Assembly: GCF_001648555.1 (NCBI RefSeq)
Contig: NZ_LQXM01000024.1
Location: forward strand, 62,001-126,000
DNA: 64,000 nt
Source of the DNA: Rossellomorea aquimaris TF-12
GTDB lineage: Bacteria > Bacillota > Bacilli > Bacillales > Bacillaceae_B
Direction: 5' to 3'
A program made the translations under genes and the position numbers. The notes below the pieces were generated by a model. The model saw only the letters and a program-made list of their open reading frames with translations, did not search any database and was not told the DNA's origin. Of the stretch, positions 35,746-43,100 are shown piece by piece (the stretch's first letter is position 1; every line of letters begins with the position of its first letter).

Positions 35746-36684
35746 TTATATTTCATCTAATTGTTCTCCAAGGAATTTTGCCAGTTCCAGCATTCCAAAT
35801 TTACCATAAACACCTTCTGCATCTTTGTTATAATTCGTATTTGTGTTCACATCATAGGTATAGATGACTCCATTTTCATCTTGAATAAATTCAATTCCTG
35901 CAACATCTATTTTATTTGCTTTTAAAAATGATTCATATTGATCAATCATTTCGTTTGAAAATTGGTCAATAATTTCGAACATGGGCTTTTCCTCTTTCTC
36001 TCCCACTGGACAGAATAAATCTTCCACCTGGCAGGCATCAGCAGGACATAACTCGAATCCTTTGGACGTATCGACTTTTACAGCATATACAAATTTTCCT
36101 CCTATAAACTCACAACGAGTGATCGACTGATCTGGAGACTTGATATACTCCTGAATAAGGGTCGTTCCGTCTAATGGTTCTTCGAATGAGTCGCTATACA
36201 CATAGTTCTTTAATGCCTCAATGGAATGAAAAAGCTGAACACCCAAACCTTTTCCAGCACGGTTATGTTTGGTAATGAAAGAAGGTTTATCGAGTTTTTC
36301 AGCAGCCTTTATGATTTGTTCTTTTCCAACAGCGGCAATCGTTTTAGGTGTTTTTATTTGAGAAGCATTTAATGCCATGTATTGATTTACTTTACTTACT
36401 TCTAAACGCAAAGCTCGACTACCGTTTAAAATCCTTCGATTATGAAACTCCAACCACGAAAGTACACTTTCAGTTAACTCAGGTGCATATCGATGGTCCC
36501 TTGTATGAGAGGAGGCACTAATTCGATTATAAAAAACTCCCTCCGGTGGCTCTGTTGACAAATCAACCATTCCTTCATCGAGAAACCACTCCTCATATGG
36601 TAATTGGAGTTCATCAAGACGAGAAGTTAAATGATTGGTCCATTCGCTATTTTCATGAATAACATAAATCTTTTTCAAGATCAT
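35746..36684 (-). CDS. RimK-like ATP-grasp ligase
   Basis: 312 residues with the ATP-grasp layout: an N-terminal substrate lobe (IYVIHENSEWTNHLTSRLDELQLPYEEW), the ATP-binding KPSFITKHNRAGKGLGVQLF loop near 150, EYIKSPDQSITRCEFIGG and the metal end VYTYDVNTNTNYN (Asn/Asp). Related proteins ligate amino acids, often glutamate, to a protein or peptide carboxylate; the substrate here is unknown. The start may be ATG 36684 or TTG 36678, which has a better spacing to GGGG. Standing alone upstream of the kinase gene and downstream of mscL. Confidence 0.8.
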   Translation of the reverse strand: MILKKIYVIHENSEWTNHLTSRLDELQLPYEEWFLDEGMVDLSTEPPEGVFYNRISASSHTRDHRYAPELTESVLSWLEFHNRRILNGSRALRLEVSKVNQYMALNASQIKTPKTIAAVGKEQIIKAAEKLDKPSFITKHNRAGKGLGVQLFHSIEALKNYVYSDSFEEPLDGTTLIQEYIKSPDQSITRCEFIGGKFVYAVKVDTSKGFELCPADACQVEDLFCPVGEKEEKPMFEIIDQFSNEMIDQYESFLKANKIDVAGIEFIQDENGVIYTYDVNTNTNYNKDAEGVYGKFGMLELAKFLGEQLDEI

Positions 36685-36727
36685 TACCCCATTTGTTTTA
36701 TAATGAATTTCTCTTCATAATACAAAG

Positions 36728-36751
36728 TAATCCTACTATAAAAGTAGGATT
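36728..36751 (-). terminator. Weak terminator hairpin after mscL
   Basis: AATCCTAC / GTAGGATT stem with a 7-base loop; poor T-tract. Confidence 0.45.
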
Positions 36752-36767
36752 TAGGCAATGATAGAGA

Positions 36768-37229
36768 TTATCGAGCTTTTCTATCGGATCTCATCTGTAT
36801 TTTCATTCCTGATTTTGTGTGGGTATCCATAGGATTTCTTGATTCCTGAAGTGGATCAGTTGGTCGGTCTTCCTTTAAAATATCTCTAATTTCCTGCAAA
36901 ACTTCTAAATTTGTTGCTGCTTTTACTTTATACGGTTTGTCTCCCCCTTTTATTCTATTTACTACCTTGATCATTAGAAAGATGCTTATTGCAACTAGGG
37001 TAAAGTCTACAAATGCTTGTAGAAACTTGCCTATTTCAATCACCTCAGCTCTAATGGTAAAATGAATGCCCTCAAAGTTTATCCCACCAATCAAGACCCC
37101 AAAGGATGGCATCATGATGTCCTGAACAAGAGATTCAACAATTTTTCCAAATGCAGTTCCAATGATGACGGCAATCGCTAAGTCAATTACATTGCCCCTA
37201 GAGATAAACTGTTTAAATTCCTTAAACAT
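36768..37229 (-). CDS. mscL: Large-conductance mechanosensitive channel
   Basis: 153 residues from the ATG at 37229 with AGGTGA 7 bases upstream. Conserved N-terminus FKEFKQFISRGNVIDLAIAVIIGTAFGKIVESLV gives the pore helix with its Gly-x-x-x-Ala pattern; a periplasmic-type loop follows, then TM2 (FVDFTLVAISIFLMIKVVNRI) and a cytoplasmic helix (VLQEIRDILKED). MscL opens under hypo-osmotic shock. The C-terminal tail past residue 125 is longer and more charged than in many MscL. Confidence 0.95.
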   Translation of the reverse strand: MFKEFKQFISRGNVIDLAIAVIIGTAFGKIVESLVQDIMMPSFGVLIGGINFEGIHFTIRAEVIEIGKFLQAFVDFTLVAISIFLMIKVVNRIKGGDKPYKVKAATNLEVLQEIRDILKEDRPTDPLQESRNPMDTHTKSGMKIQMRSDRKAR

Positions 37230-37304
37230 CCTTTCTTCACCTACCACTTCGTTACTATAATCATATGGGGTTTATGTGAAAAGTATGAAGACAAGTTGTT
37301 TCTA

Positions 37305-37420
37305 GATGACTGATTTCGTAAAGGTTGTTGCTATTTCAGATAAGTAAGTAGGAATTGATTTCCGCTGCGGGAAGCGAGCGAGCGGTCAACGATTAGTCTC
37401 TCTATTTAAAAGCATAATTT
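37305..37420 (+). repeat. Dispersed GC-rich intergenic element, truncated copy E
   Basis: Head tttcgtaaaggttgttgcta and aattgatttccgctgcggga, then a short gcgagcgagcggtc body. The rest of the element is lost. Confidence 0.5.
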
Positions 37421-37451
37421 ACGTAAAAATTCGTGCCTAAATGAGATTGGC

Positions 37452-37490
37452 ATATAAAAAACAAAACTCGCCATTACCTACGGCGAGTTT
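37452..37490 (-). terminator. Intrinsic terminator, minus strand
   Basis: AAACTCGCC / GGCGAGTTT stem, 9-base loop, then TTGTTTTTT on the minus strand; it closes the transcript of the interrupted small membrane gene at 37529-37783. Confidence 0.8.
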
Positions 37491-37528
37491 ACTTAGTTTG
37501 CACTTAGCAACTGGTTTAATTAGCTATT

Positions 37529-37783
37529 TTAGTTCCATATGATTAGTAGATAAAAGCAAAGACCAATCAAAAATACTCCGACTAAACCAAAAATTATTTT
37601 TAATAACCAATGGGGGGAGTCCCTTAAAATCAATTGTGAAGTTAAACCAGCTCAGTTCTCATTTTCCCAATCAATTTTTTCGTGATATTCTTTAGTATAT
37701 TTTACTGAAGCATAAATCATAAATAACCCAGCAAACAAAAAGAAAAAAGGTCCTATATTTGTCCAAAATTCCTCTTGGGTCAC
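37529..37783 (-). pseudogene. Small two-helix membrane protein interrupted by in-frame UGA
   Basis: From a GTG at 37783 (GGAGGGG 5 bases upstream) a frame of 43 codons encodes a membrane helix (GPFFFLFAGLFMIYASV) and a charged stretch (KYTKEYHEKIDWENEN), then TGA at 37654-37652. The same frame stays open for 40 more codons and encodes a second helix (LLKIIFGLVGVFLIGLCFYL) before TAA at 37529. So either a 43-residue peptide is made or this is an 84-residue protein with a nonsense mutation at codon 44. I do not know the family. Confidence 0.55.
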
Positions 37784-37982
37784 AAAATCCCCTCCATCTA
37801 GTTTTCTTATTTGTGATTTACCAAATCAGGATTTGCTAAATCGACAATCCTTTTTTATTCTCTTCCTTCTTCACCTATTTTGCCCGTTAGAAAAAAGGAA
37901 ACTATACTCCAAGTGACACTGAAATTGACATTAGTAAAATAATATCAATTACTAAGTTAAATTTCACTACCCTTTATAAATA

Positions 37983-38018
37983 GAAAATGACGTATGGATA
38001 TCCATACGTCATTTTCTT
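37983..38018 (-). terminator. Perfect-palindrome terminator after the lacI-type gene and small ORF
   Basis: GAAAATGACGTATGGAT followed directly by its complement; T-rich exit on the minus strand. Confidence 0.75.
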
Positions 38019-38050
38019 TATTTATTGAAAAAGAACCTGATATTCTTTTT

Positions 38051-38146
38051 TTACATAATGTATCTTCTTACAATCGAAAATAGAAGGAATAAAGCAACAA
38101 CAAACATTACTATGACCAGGATTTTCTCTTCTTTATTGCCAAGCAT
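38051..38146 (-). CDS. Small membrane peptide, 31 residues
   Basis: ATG at 38146 with GGGAGG about 9-10 bases upstream. MLGNKEEKILVIVMFVVALF and LLFSIVRRYIM give a charged N-terminus, one transmembrane helix and a positively charged C-terminus. It is 70 bases after the LacI-type regulator stop codon and ends before a terminator, so it is co-transcribed with the regulator. Function unknown. Confidence 0.5.
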   Translation of the reverse strand: MLGNKEEKILVIVMFVVALFLLFSIVRRYIM

Positions 38147-38216
38147 TCTCTATACGCCTCCCTATTTTGCTCCATCATCAGTTTTCCCTCTTATTTATTT
38201 TTCAACACTTATCCTT

Positions 38217-39179
38217 TTATACGGTCCCTCTTTCATACAGTATTGTTTCTAGAACTGTAGAAGCGAAACTATCCTCCTGTAAAAACAATTTGAATGATTC
38301 TTCTCCCAGTTTTCTTATCGGTACATCGTAGGAGGTTATATCCAGAGCATCTGCGATCGGATGATTATCAAAGCTTAAAATAGCGAGATCCTCAGGAATT
38401 CTAATACCTCTTTTTTTTGCCTCTGACAAAATACCGGCGGAAACCTGATCACTGGTTACGATTAAAGAAGTAGGTTTGTTCTCCAATTCCTCCCACTGAT
38501 GAACCACTCTTCTTCCATCCTCTAGTTTGTAACAATCATTAAAAATCCAATCTTCTAAAAGAGGATGCTTTTCGGCTTTAGCACTATCATAAAATCCACG
38601 AATTCTCTCCTCACTGTTTGTTCCAAATTTACGGTGTAAGCAAAGACCTATCTTAGTGTGACCACTTGAGTACAAGTACTCCATTCCGTTACGAACTCCC
38701 TGGTAATGATTGATAAACACTTTTTTACACTTTTCCCCGGATAAGTTTTCACAAAATACAACATTTGCACCATCCAAAAATGGTAGAAGAGCGTCAAGGG
38801 AATTTGACCTGGATGAGATAATGAGTCCGTCTACTTCCTTCATTTTCAGCCGGTGAAAGGCATCGAGCTCCACACTCTTATCATAATTCGTTTGAAAGAT
38901 ATGAAGGTGATAATCGTGCTTCAATGCCTCCCCTGCAATTCCTTGAAGAATTTCACCGAAGTAAGGTAAATTCATAAAAGGCAATACGACCCCAATACTA
39001 TTCGTTTTTCCTTTTGAGAGATGAACGGCATTGGCATTCTTTATGTAATTTAATTGTTTCACTGCTTCCAAGACTTTTTGTCGTTTGTCCTCTTTTACAT
39101 AAGGATGTTTATTTAAAACTCTTGAAACAGTAGAAACGGATACCCCTGCTAACTCAGCAATTCTTCGAATATTTGCCAT
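38217..39179 (-). CDS. LacI/GalR-family transcriptional regulator
   Basis: 320 residues from the ATG at 39179 (AGGGG 7 bases upstream). N-terminal HTH and hinge: NIRRIAELAGVSVSTVSRVLNKHPYVKEDKRQKVLEAVKQLNY (1-60). The periplasmic-binding-protein-like effector domain follows, with VIVTSDQVSAGILSEAKKRGIRIPEDLAILSFDNHPIAD. It should bind a sugar or similar effector. A perfect 14-bp operator sits 40 bases upstream, between it and a divergent small gene; autoregulation is likely. No sugar catabolic gene adjoins, so the regulon is elsewhere, possibly malL at 23.5 kb. Confidence 0.9.
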   Translation of the reverse strand: MANIRRIAELAGVSVSTVSRVLNKHPYVKEDKRQKVLEAVKQLNYIKNANAVHLSKGKTNSIGVVLPFMNLPYFGEILQGIAGEALKHDYHLHIFQTNYDKSVELDAFHRLKMKEVDGLIISSRSNSLDALLPFLDGANVVFCENLSGEKCKKVFINHYQGVRNGMEYLYSSGHTKIGLCLHRKFGTNSEERIRGFYDSAKAEKHPLLEDWIFNDCYKLEDGRRVVHQWEELENKPTSLIVTSDQVSAGILSEAKKRGIRIPEDLAILSFDNHPIADALDITSYDVPIRKLGEESFKLFLQEDSFASTVLETILYERGTV

Positions 39180-39218
39180 AAACATACCCCTAAATTTTTT
39201 TCTGATAAAAACTTGCTA

Positions 39219-39232
39219 TGAAACGCGTTTCA
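39219..39232. promoter_or_regulatory. Perfect LacI-family operator between divergent genes
   Basis: TGAAACGCGTTTCA, a 14-bp perfect palindrome with central CG; an ideal LacI/CcpA-type site 40 bases from the regulator start and 59 bases from the divergent small gene. Confidence 0.75.
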
Positions 39233-39290
39233 CACTTTAAAGTAGGTTTAAGGTTCATTTTCCTAAACGATCCAAAAGGAGGAAATGCTC

Positions 39291-39431
39291 ATGCTTAGCA
39301 TTTTATATTTACCTGTTCTTTGTACCATCATTGTAGGAGGCAGCTATTTAGCGTTAAAACCGATTGATTTTTATACACCTAAAGATAAAAATGATTCCTT
39401 TGAATATCTCTTCAGAAATGAGAAAGCTTAA
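39291..39431 (+). CDS. Small protein, 46 residues, divergent from the LacI regulator
   Basis: ATG at 39291 with AAGGAGG 8 bases upstream. One N-terminal hydrophobic helix (LSILYLPVLCTIIVGGSYLAL) followed by a short polar tail (KPIDFYTPKDKNDSFEYLF). It shares the control region and operator with the lacI-type gene. No known family. Probably a small membrane protein under the same effector. Confidence 0.55.
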   Translation: MLSILYLPVLCTIIVGGSYLALKPIDFYTPKDKNDSFEYLFRNEKA

Positions 39432-39441
39432 TTTTTCATCC

Positions 39442-39469
39442 GGTCTGCTTTAAAAACAAAAAGCAGACC
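39442..39469. terminator. Hairpin between the small gene and yodB
   Basis: GGTCTGCTTT / AAAGCAGACC with an 8-base loop between convergent genes; exit is T-rich only on the plus strand. Confidence 0.6.
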
Positions 39470-39471
39470 TC

Positions 39472-39792
39472 TTATTCTTCTCTCAAATCTAACCACTTTA
39501 TTGCCCAGGATTGCACAGCTTCCATAACTGGCTCTAAATCCTTTCCTTTATTGGTTAAACTATATAGGACTTTTACCGGCTTATCATCAAACACTTCACG
39601 TTGAATAATCCCGTATTCTTCTAATTCCCTTAGTCTTTCTGAAAGTACTTTTTGGCTAATATTTGGGATTTGAGCATTTAAATCTTTAAAACGGCACTTT
39701 TCTTCAAATAATACTTTTATAATCACGCCAATCCAACGCTTGCCTAATAGTTTAAAGGCTTCCTCGTATTTTGGGCAAAGTTTTGATTCCAT
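39472..39792 (-). CDS. yodB: HxlR/MarR-type redox repressor YodB
   Basis: 106 residues from the ATG at 39792. It has the HxlR winged helix (CPKYEEAFKLLGKRWIGVIIKVLFEEKCRFKDL, NISQKVLSERLRELEEYG, RVYSLTNKG-like wing). With this start the conserved Cys falls at residue 6 (MESKLCPK), exactly as in B. subtilis YodB, whose Cys6 senses quinones and diamide by thiol modification. It is divergent from a nitroreductase gene like yodC and represses that gene in B. subtilis. The longer upstream frame lacks homology and a ribosome binding site. Confidence 0.88.
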   Translation of the reverse strand: MESKLCPKYEEAFKLLGKRWIGVIIKVLFEEKCRFKDLNAQIPNISQKVLSERLRELEEYGIIQREVFDDKPVKVLYSLTNKGKDLEPVMEAVQSWAIKWLDLREE

Positions 39793-39869
39793 CATATTGA
39801 ACACATCCCTAAAGTCTTTTTGCTTGACGCTTAAACCAGCGTCAGTTATATTATGTTTGTTGTATATGA

Positions 39870-39886
39870 ACTTACAAAAAGTAAGT
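39870..39886. promoter_or_regulatory. YodB operator
   Basis: ACTTAC-AAAAA-GTAAGT, a 6-bp inverted repeat with 5-base centre, matching the TTACTnnnnGTAA-type site of HxlR/YodB regulators; midway between divergent yodB and yodC. Confidence 0.65.
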
Positions 39887-39943
39887 AACGTACAAATATA
39901 TACCATATTATAACACCTTTTGAACACCAAGGAGGAATTACTC

Positions 39944-40555
39944 ATGAATAATTTTTATGAAATCATTGACGAAAGACGTTCTACAAAAGTGTACGATCCA
40001 CAAATTGAAATCCCTAGGGAAGAGTTAGTCGGGATTCTTGAGACAGCTGGAAAAGCTCCATCTGCCTGGAACCTTCAACACTGGCAATTCCTTGTATTCG
40101 ATAATAAAGAGGTCCAGGAGCGATTACTTCCAATTGCTTATAATCAACAACAAGTGAAAGACGCTTCCGCTGTCATTGCAGTGCTTGGAGACTTAGAAGC
40201 AAATAAAAAAGTAGATCCTGTCTTTGATCCAGCAGTTGAAAATGGAGAAATGACAGCTGAAATCAAAAACATTTTAAAAGGGCAAATTGATGGTGCCTAC
40301 AGTCGTGAAGAGTACCCACGAGATGCTGCATTTAGTAATGCTTCATTAGCAGCTATGCAATTTATGCTTGCTGCAAAAGCAGAAGGCTGGGACACTTGTC
40401 CAATTGGTGGATTCAACCCGGCTGCCCTCGTATCAGAATTTAATGTTTCTGATCGATACCTTCCAATCATGCTCATTACAATTGGAAAACCGCTTCAAAA
40501 AGCTCGTAAGTCAGGACGTTTAGATATTCGCAACTTGATTGATTGGGCAGAATAA
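39944..40555 (+). CDS. yodC: FMN nitroreductase YodC
   Basis: 203 residues from the ATG at 39944, preceded by AGGAGG at 8 bases; a GTG-less longer frame starts at 39920. The nitroreductase fold shows DERRSTKVYDP (phosphate contact Arg/Ser), APSAWNLQHWQFLV and GWDTCPIGGF. YodC-like enzymes reduce quinones and nitro compounds with NAD(P)H. Divergent from yodB across a shared operator, so induced by quinone/thiol stress. Followed by a strong terminator. Confidence 0.92.
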   Translation: MNNFYEIIDERRSTKVYDPQIEIPREELVGILETAGKAPSAWNLQHWQFLVFDNKEVQERLLPIAYNQQQVKDASAVIAVLGDLEANKKVDPVFDPAVENGEMTAEIKNILKGQIDGAYSREEYPRDAAFSNASLAAMQFMLAAKAEGWDTCPIGGFNPAALVSEFNVSDRYLPIMLITIGKPLQKARKSGRLDIRNLIDWAE

Positions 40556-40586
40556 TATATCTGATTCAGCAAACGGCATAGCTTTT

Positions 40587-40625
40587 GGAGGTGGAATTTG
40601 CATACTAATTCCACCTCCTTTTTTA
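40587..40625 (+). terminator. Intrinsic terminator of yodC
   Basis: GGAGGTGGAATT / AATTCCACCTCC, 12-bp perfect stem, followed by six T. Confidence 0.9.
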
Positions 40626-40635
40626 TTAAATCAAC

Positions 40636-40866
40636 TTATTTATTTGCTGTATTACGTTTGCCTACAATAATAAAAATAATCCCCGAAATTAAGACTGTAG
40701 TTGAAGCGGCATCAACGATCACCTTAAAAGTACTCAAAGGGATTATCAGTTTTTTTGTCATAATTAGAGATACGTTTGGACCTAATTGTAATGTAAAAAA
40801 GGCTTTAATAATATATAAGGCTAAACTAAAAACAATAAGAACAATTCCAACCTTGATATTCCTCAA
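40636..40866 (-). CDS. Possible two-helix membrane protein, 76 residues
   Basis: A TTG start at 40866, with AGGAAG about 9 bases upstream, gives 76 residues with two hydrophobic stretches (VGIVLIVFSLALYIIKAFF, VLISGIIFIIVGK). No family recognised. The opposite strand has a longer open frame over the same span with poorer composition, so I favour this one. It would converge with yodC. Confidence 0.45.
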   Translation of the reverse strand: MRNIKVGIVLIVFSLALYIIKAFFTLQLGPNVSLIMTKKLIIPLSTFKVIVDAASTTVLISGIIFIIVGKRNTANK

Positions 40867-41036
40867 AAGCGCACACTTCCTAAATGACTTTTACATACAT
40901 GCCTCAGGATTATCCCTTAAACTAAAAGTGTATCAAATTAAGCTTTGTTTTGGATCAAAAATGGTTTTTAAATGAACAGATTCTATCCATAAAATATTCC
41001 TTTTTAGTAAACTCTCTTCTTATAAAACAGGATATT

Positions 41037-41176
41037 ATCAACTTTTAAACATTTATTTTTAACTTCTTTACTTTTATTTTTAACTTTTAAACATTTATTA
41101 TCAACCCTAAATAGAAGAGAAAATATATTATCAACAATAAAGTCTTATTTTCAACAAAGGCTCCTTTTTACCAACA
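41037..41176. repeat. 21-bp-phased intergenic array D (word TCAAC / TTAAC)
   Basis: The word YHAAC recurs at 41038, 41058, 41079, 41100, 41130, 41150 and 41171: spacings 20, 21, 21, 30, 20 and 21. Very AT-rich spacers, including two copies of cttttaaacatttatt. Lies between the small membrane protein gene and rocB. The region 40880-41030 holds nothing else I can identify. Confidence 0.55.
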
Positions 41177-41178
41177 CA

Positions 41179-41213
41179 AAACAAGAGCTAAGCATTGAAG
41201 CTTAGCTCTTGTT
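41179..41213 (-). terminator. Intrinsic terminator of rocB
   Basis: AACAAGAGCTAAGC / GCTTAGCTCTTGTT perfect 14-bp stem, 6-base loop. Confidence 0.85.
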
Positions 41214-41215
41214 CA

Positions 41216-42865
41216 TTATATTTCTAACAGTTCCTTTGTCACTTCCTGAATGATCTCCGGTAAAACGGAGAAAGTATATGGCTTATATACTCTCTCTGTC
41301 CATTGATGACCATCCTTCCCATATACCCCAATATTAATGGATGGGATATTGAGACTTCTAATCGTATCAATTGGAACAGGATAGAGACGATCAATAAGGG
41401 GGAGGTTCTTTTTGAAAATATCGATATCTTCATCTTCTTCATGAAGTGAAAGAAAGCTGCCATCAGCTAAATACGGGAAGAATCGTTTAATAACAAATTC
41501 TTCTCCTGTTTCCTGCGATATGCGATTTAAGCATTTCCCCAGTACTTCTCTGACTTTTTTTCCGTATTCATTTTCTTCGTTAACATAATTATGAGGCAGG
41601 AATGGTGGTGCAAAGAAAATGATGACTCTTGGTGTTCTGTCAGGATCAAGATGCTGCAGGGCTTCGACCATGGAATAGGCAATGGTTCGACGGTCTTCCC
41701 CTTCTTTATCACGAAAGACTTTTTCCAAAACAGGATCTGGATTAATTCCTCTTTCCCTTAGCCAGAAAATATACTCTCTTAAAGTCAGAACCTCTATTTC
41801 CCACGAGAATTCTCTTTCTGGAAAACCATGATAACTTCTATAAGCTTCAAACTGTTTCTTACTTCTTTCTTCTAATTCTCCAACAACTTTCAGGGCAACT
41901 TTTTTCATTTCATATAGAACTTCCCTTGCTGTTTTCTCATACACAAAGTAATTAAAGTAAAGAGAAGCACTTAAAGGGGTCTGTACATTATACGTATTCT
42001 TATCATCTTTAAAATACAGGCAGGACGGAGGTAATGTAAATTCACCTGGTATCTTTTCGACCAAATCCAAATTTTGATTGATTTCCAGATTAATTTTAGA
42101 TGCAACCATCGTAGGGTCGATGGACGTCATCACATCTCCAACATGTGCTTCCCTTCCATAAATATAAAAACTGGGTAGAAGTTTACCGGCTGCTCCCGTA
42201 TAAATATATCGTTTACAGTCACCGTCATATATAGGTGAAATGAAATCCGTGTTAATAGCCGCTAAATAGTCAAAACCTTCTTCTTTCAAGCGCTTTAGTT
42301 CCTGAAGAGCATGGATCATTCCAGCATGTTCACTTTCTTCGTCGCCATTAAATAAGAAGAGTAAATTCCCTTCTGGCTTTTTTGCTTCAGTGTAATACAG
42401 AAGATTTCCAAGGTGGACAGCAATACCACTTTGCATATCCAGGGATCCTCTACCGAAGAGCCAATTCCCGGAAATAGCATCTTCTCTTACCTTTTCTTCA
42501 CCTTCATAGTCCATAAAAAACTTTTGCAGGAAGTCGGGGTCATGGGCCATATCCTGCAAAGCTCCATAATCATCGGTCCCTACCGTATCATAGTGAGCAT
42601 GAAATAAAATTGTTTTAGTAGATTGGCCATCAACCAATGCAAAAACATTTTTTCTCCCGACAGGGTCATTTGGAATGTCCTGAAGCCAGACCCTTTCCGG
42701 GTTTTGCTGAAAATAAGGAAATGAACAAATGATATCATATATAAATTGAGCCTTTTTATTTTCATCCGTTGTACCATTATAGCTTTTAAGAGCGACTAAG
42801 GATCGTGTGATATGTTCAATCTGATAAGAGATTGATTTTTTTTGCAGCTTTGAGTACACGTTCAA
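41216..42865 (-). CDS. rocB: RocB-like M20-family peptidase (arginine utilisation)
   Basis: 549 residues. Metallopeptidase M20 signature: HAHYDTVG near residue 90 (first metal His, bridging Asp) and the acidic GDEESEHAG with general base Glu; the insertion domain and C-terminal region match RocB of Bacillus, implicated in arginine, citrulline or ornithine use but of unproven reaction. The start is TTG 42865 or GTG 42859; AAGGAG precedes both. It has no other roc gene beside it. Transcribed alone with its terminator. Confidence 0.85.
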   Translation of the reverse strand: MNVYSKLQKKSISYQIEHITRSLVALKSYNGTTDENKKAQFIYDIICSFPYFQQNPERVWLQDIPNDPVGRKNVFALVDGQSTKTILFHAHYDTVGTDDYGALQDMAHDPDFLQKFFMDYEGEEKVREDAISGNWLFGRGSLDMQSGIAVHLGNLLYYTEAKKPEGNLLFLFNGDEESEHAGMIHALQELKRLKEEGFDYLAAINTDFISPIYDGDCKRYIYTGAAGKLLPSFYIYGREAHVGDVMTSIDPTMVASKINLEINQNLDLVEKIPGEFTLPPSCLYFKDDKNTYNVQTPLSASLYFNYFVYEKTAREVLYEMKKVALKVVGELEERSKKQFEAYRSYHGFPEREFSWEIEVLTLREYIFWLRERGINPDPVLEKVFRDKEGEDRRTIAYSMVEALQHLDPDRTPRVIIFFAPPFLPHNYVNEENEYGKKVREVLGKCLNRISQETGEEFVIKRFFPYLADGSFLSLHEEDEDIDIFKKNLPLIDRLYPVPIDTIRSLNIPSINIGVYGKDGHQWTERVYKPYTFSVLPEIIQEVTKELLEI

Positions 42866-43100
42866 TCCGCTCCTTTCTTGGAGGTTGTTGAATCAACTGA
42901 GTAAAATGTATTTTAAAAGTGGAGATTTTATACCTTTACTCTATAATTGATAACATCTTATCGAAAAAGGAACGAGTTTGGAAGGGGTTTCATAATAATT
43001 TTTCAAAAATATTTTTGGCTTATCCCTTGAATTCAACCTTAATACCGAATATTATATTACTTGTGCTATTTTAATGTTCGTTTTTTATGGAGGTTTTACA

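Noticed and set aside
38025-38252. 75-codon plus-strand frame
   Set aside because: Overlaps the regulator 3' end and the opposite small ORF, with no ribosome binding site; composition is that of antisense AT-rich DNA.
40598-40975. 125-codon plus-strand frame after yodC
   Set aside because: Begins inside the yodC terminator; the opposite strand has a better membrane-protein frame.
42866-43100. Purine riboswitch expected before pbuG
   Set aside because: The conserved core words of the guanine aptamer are absent.
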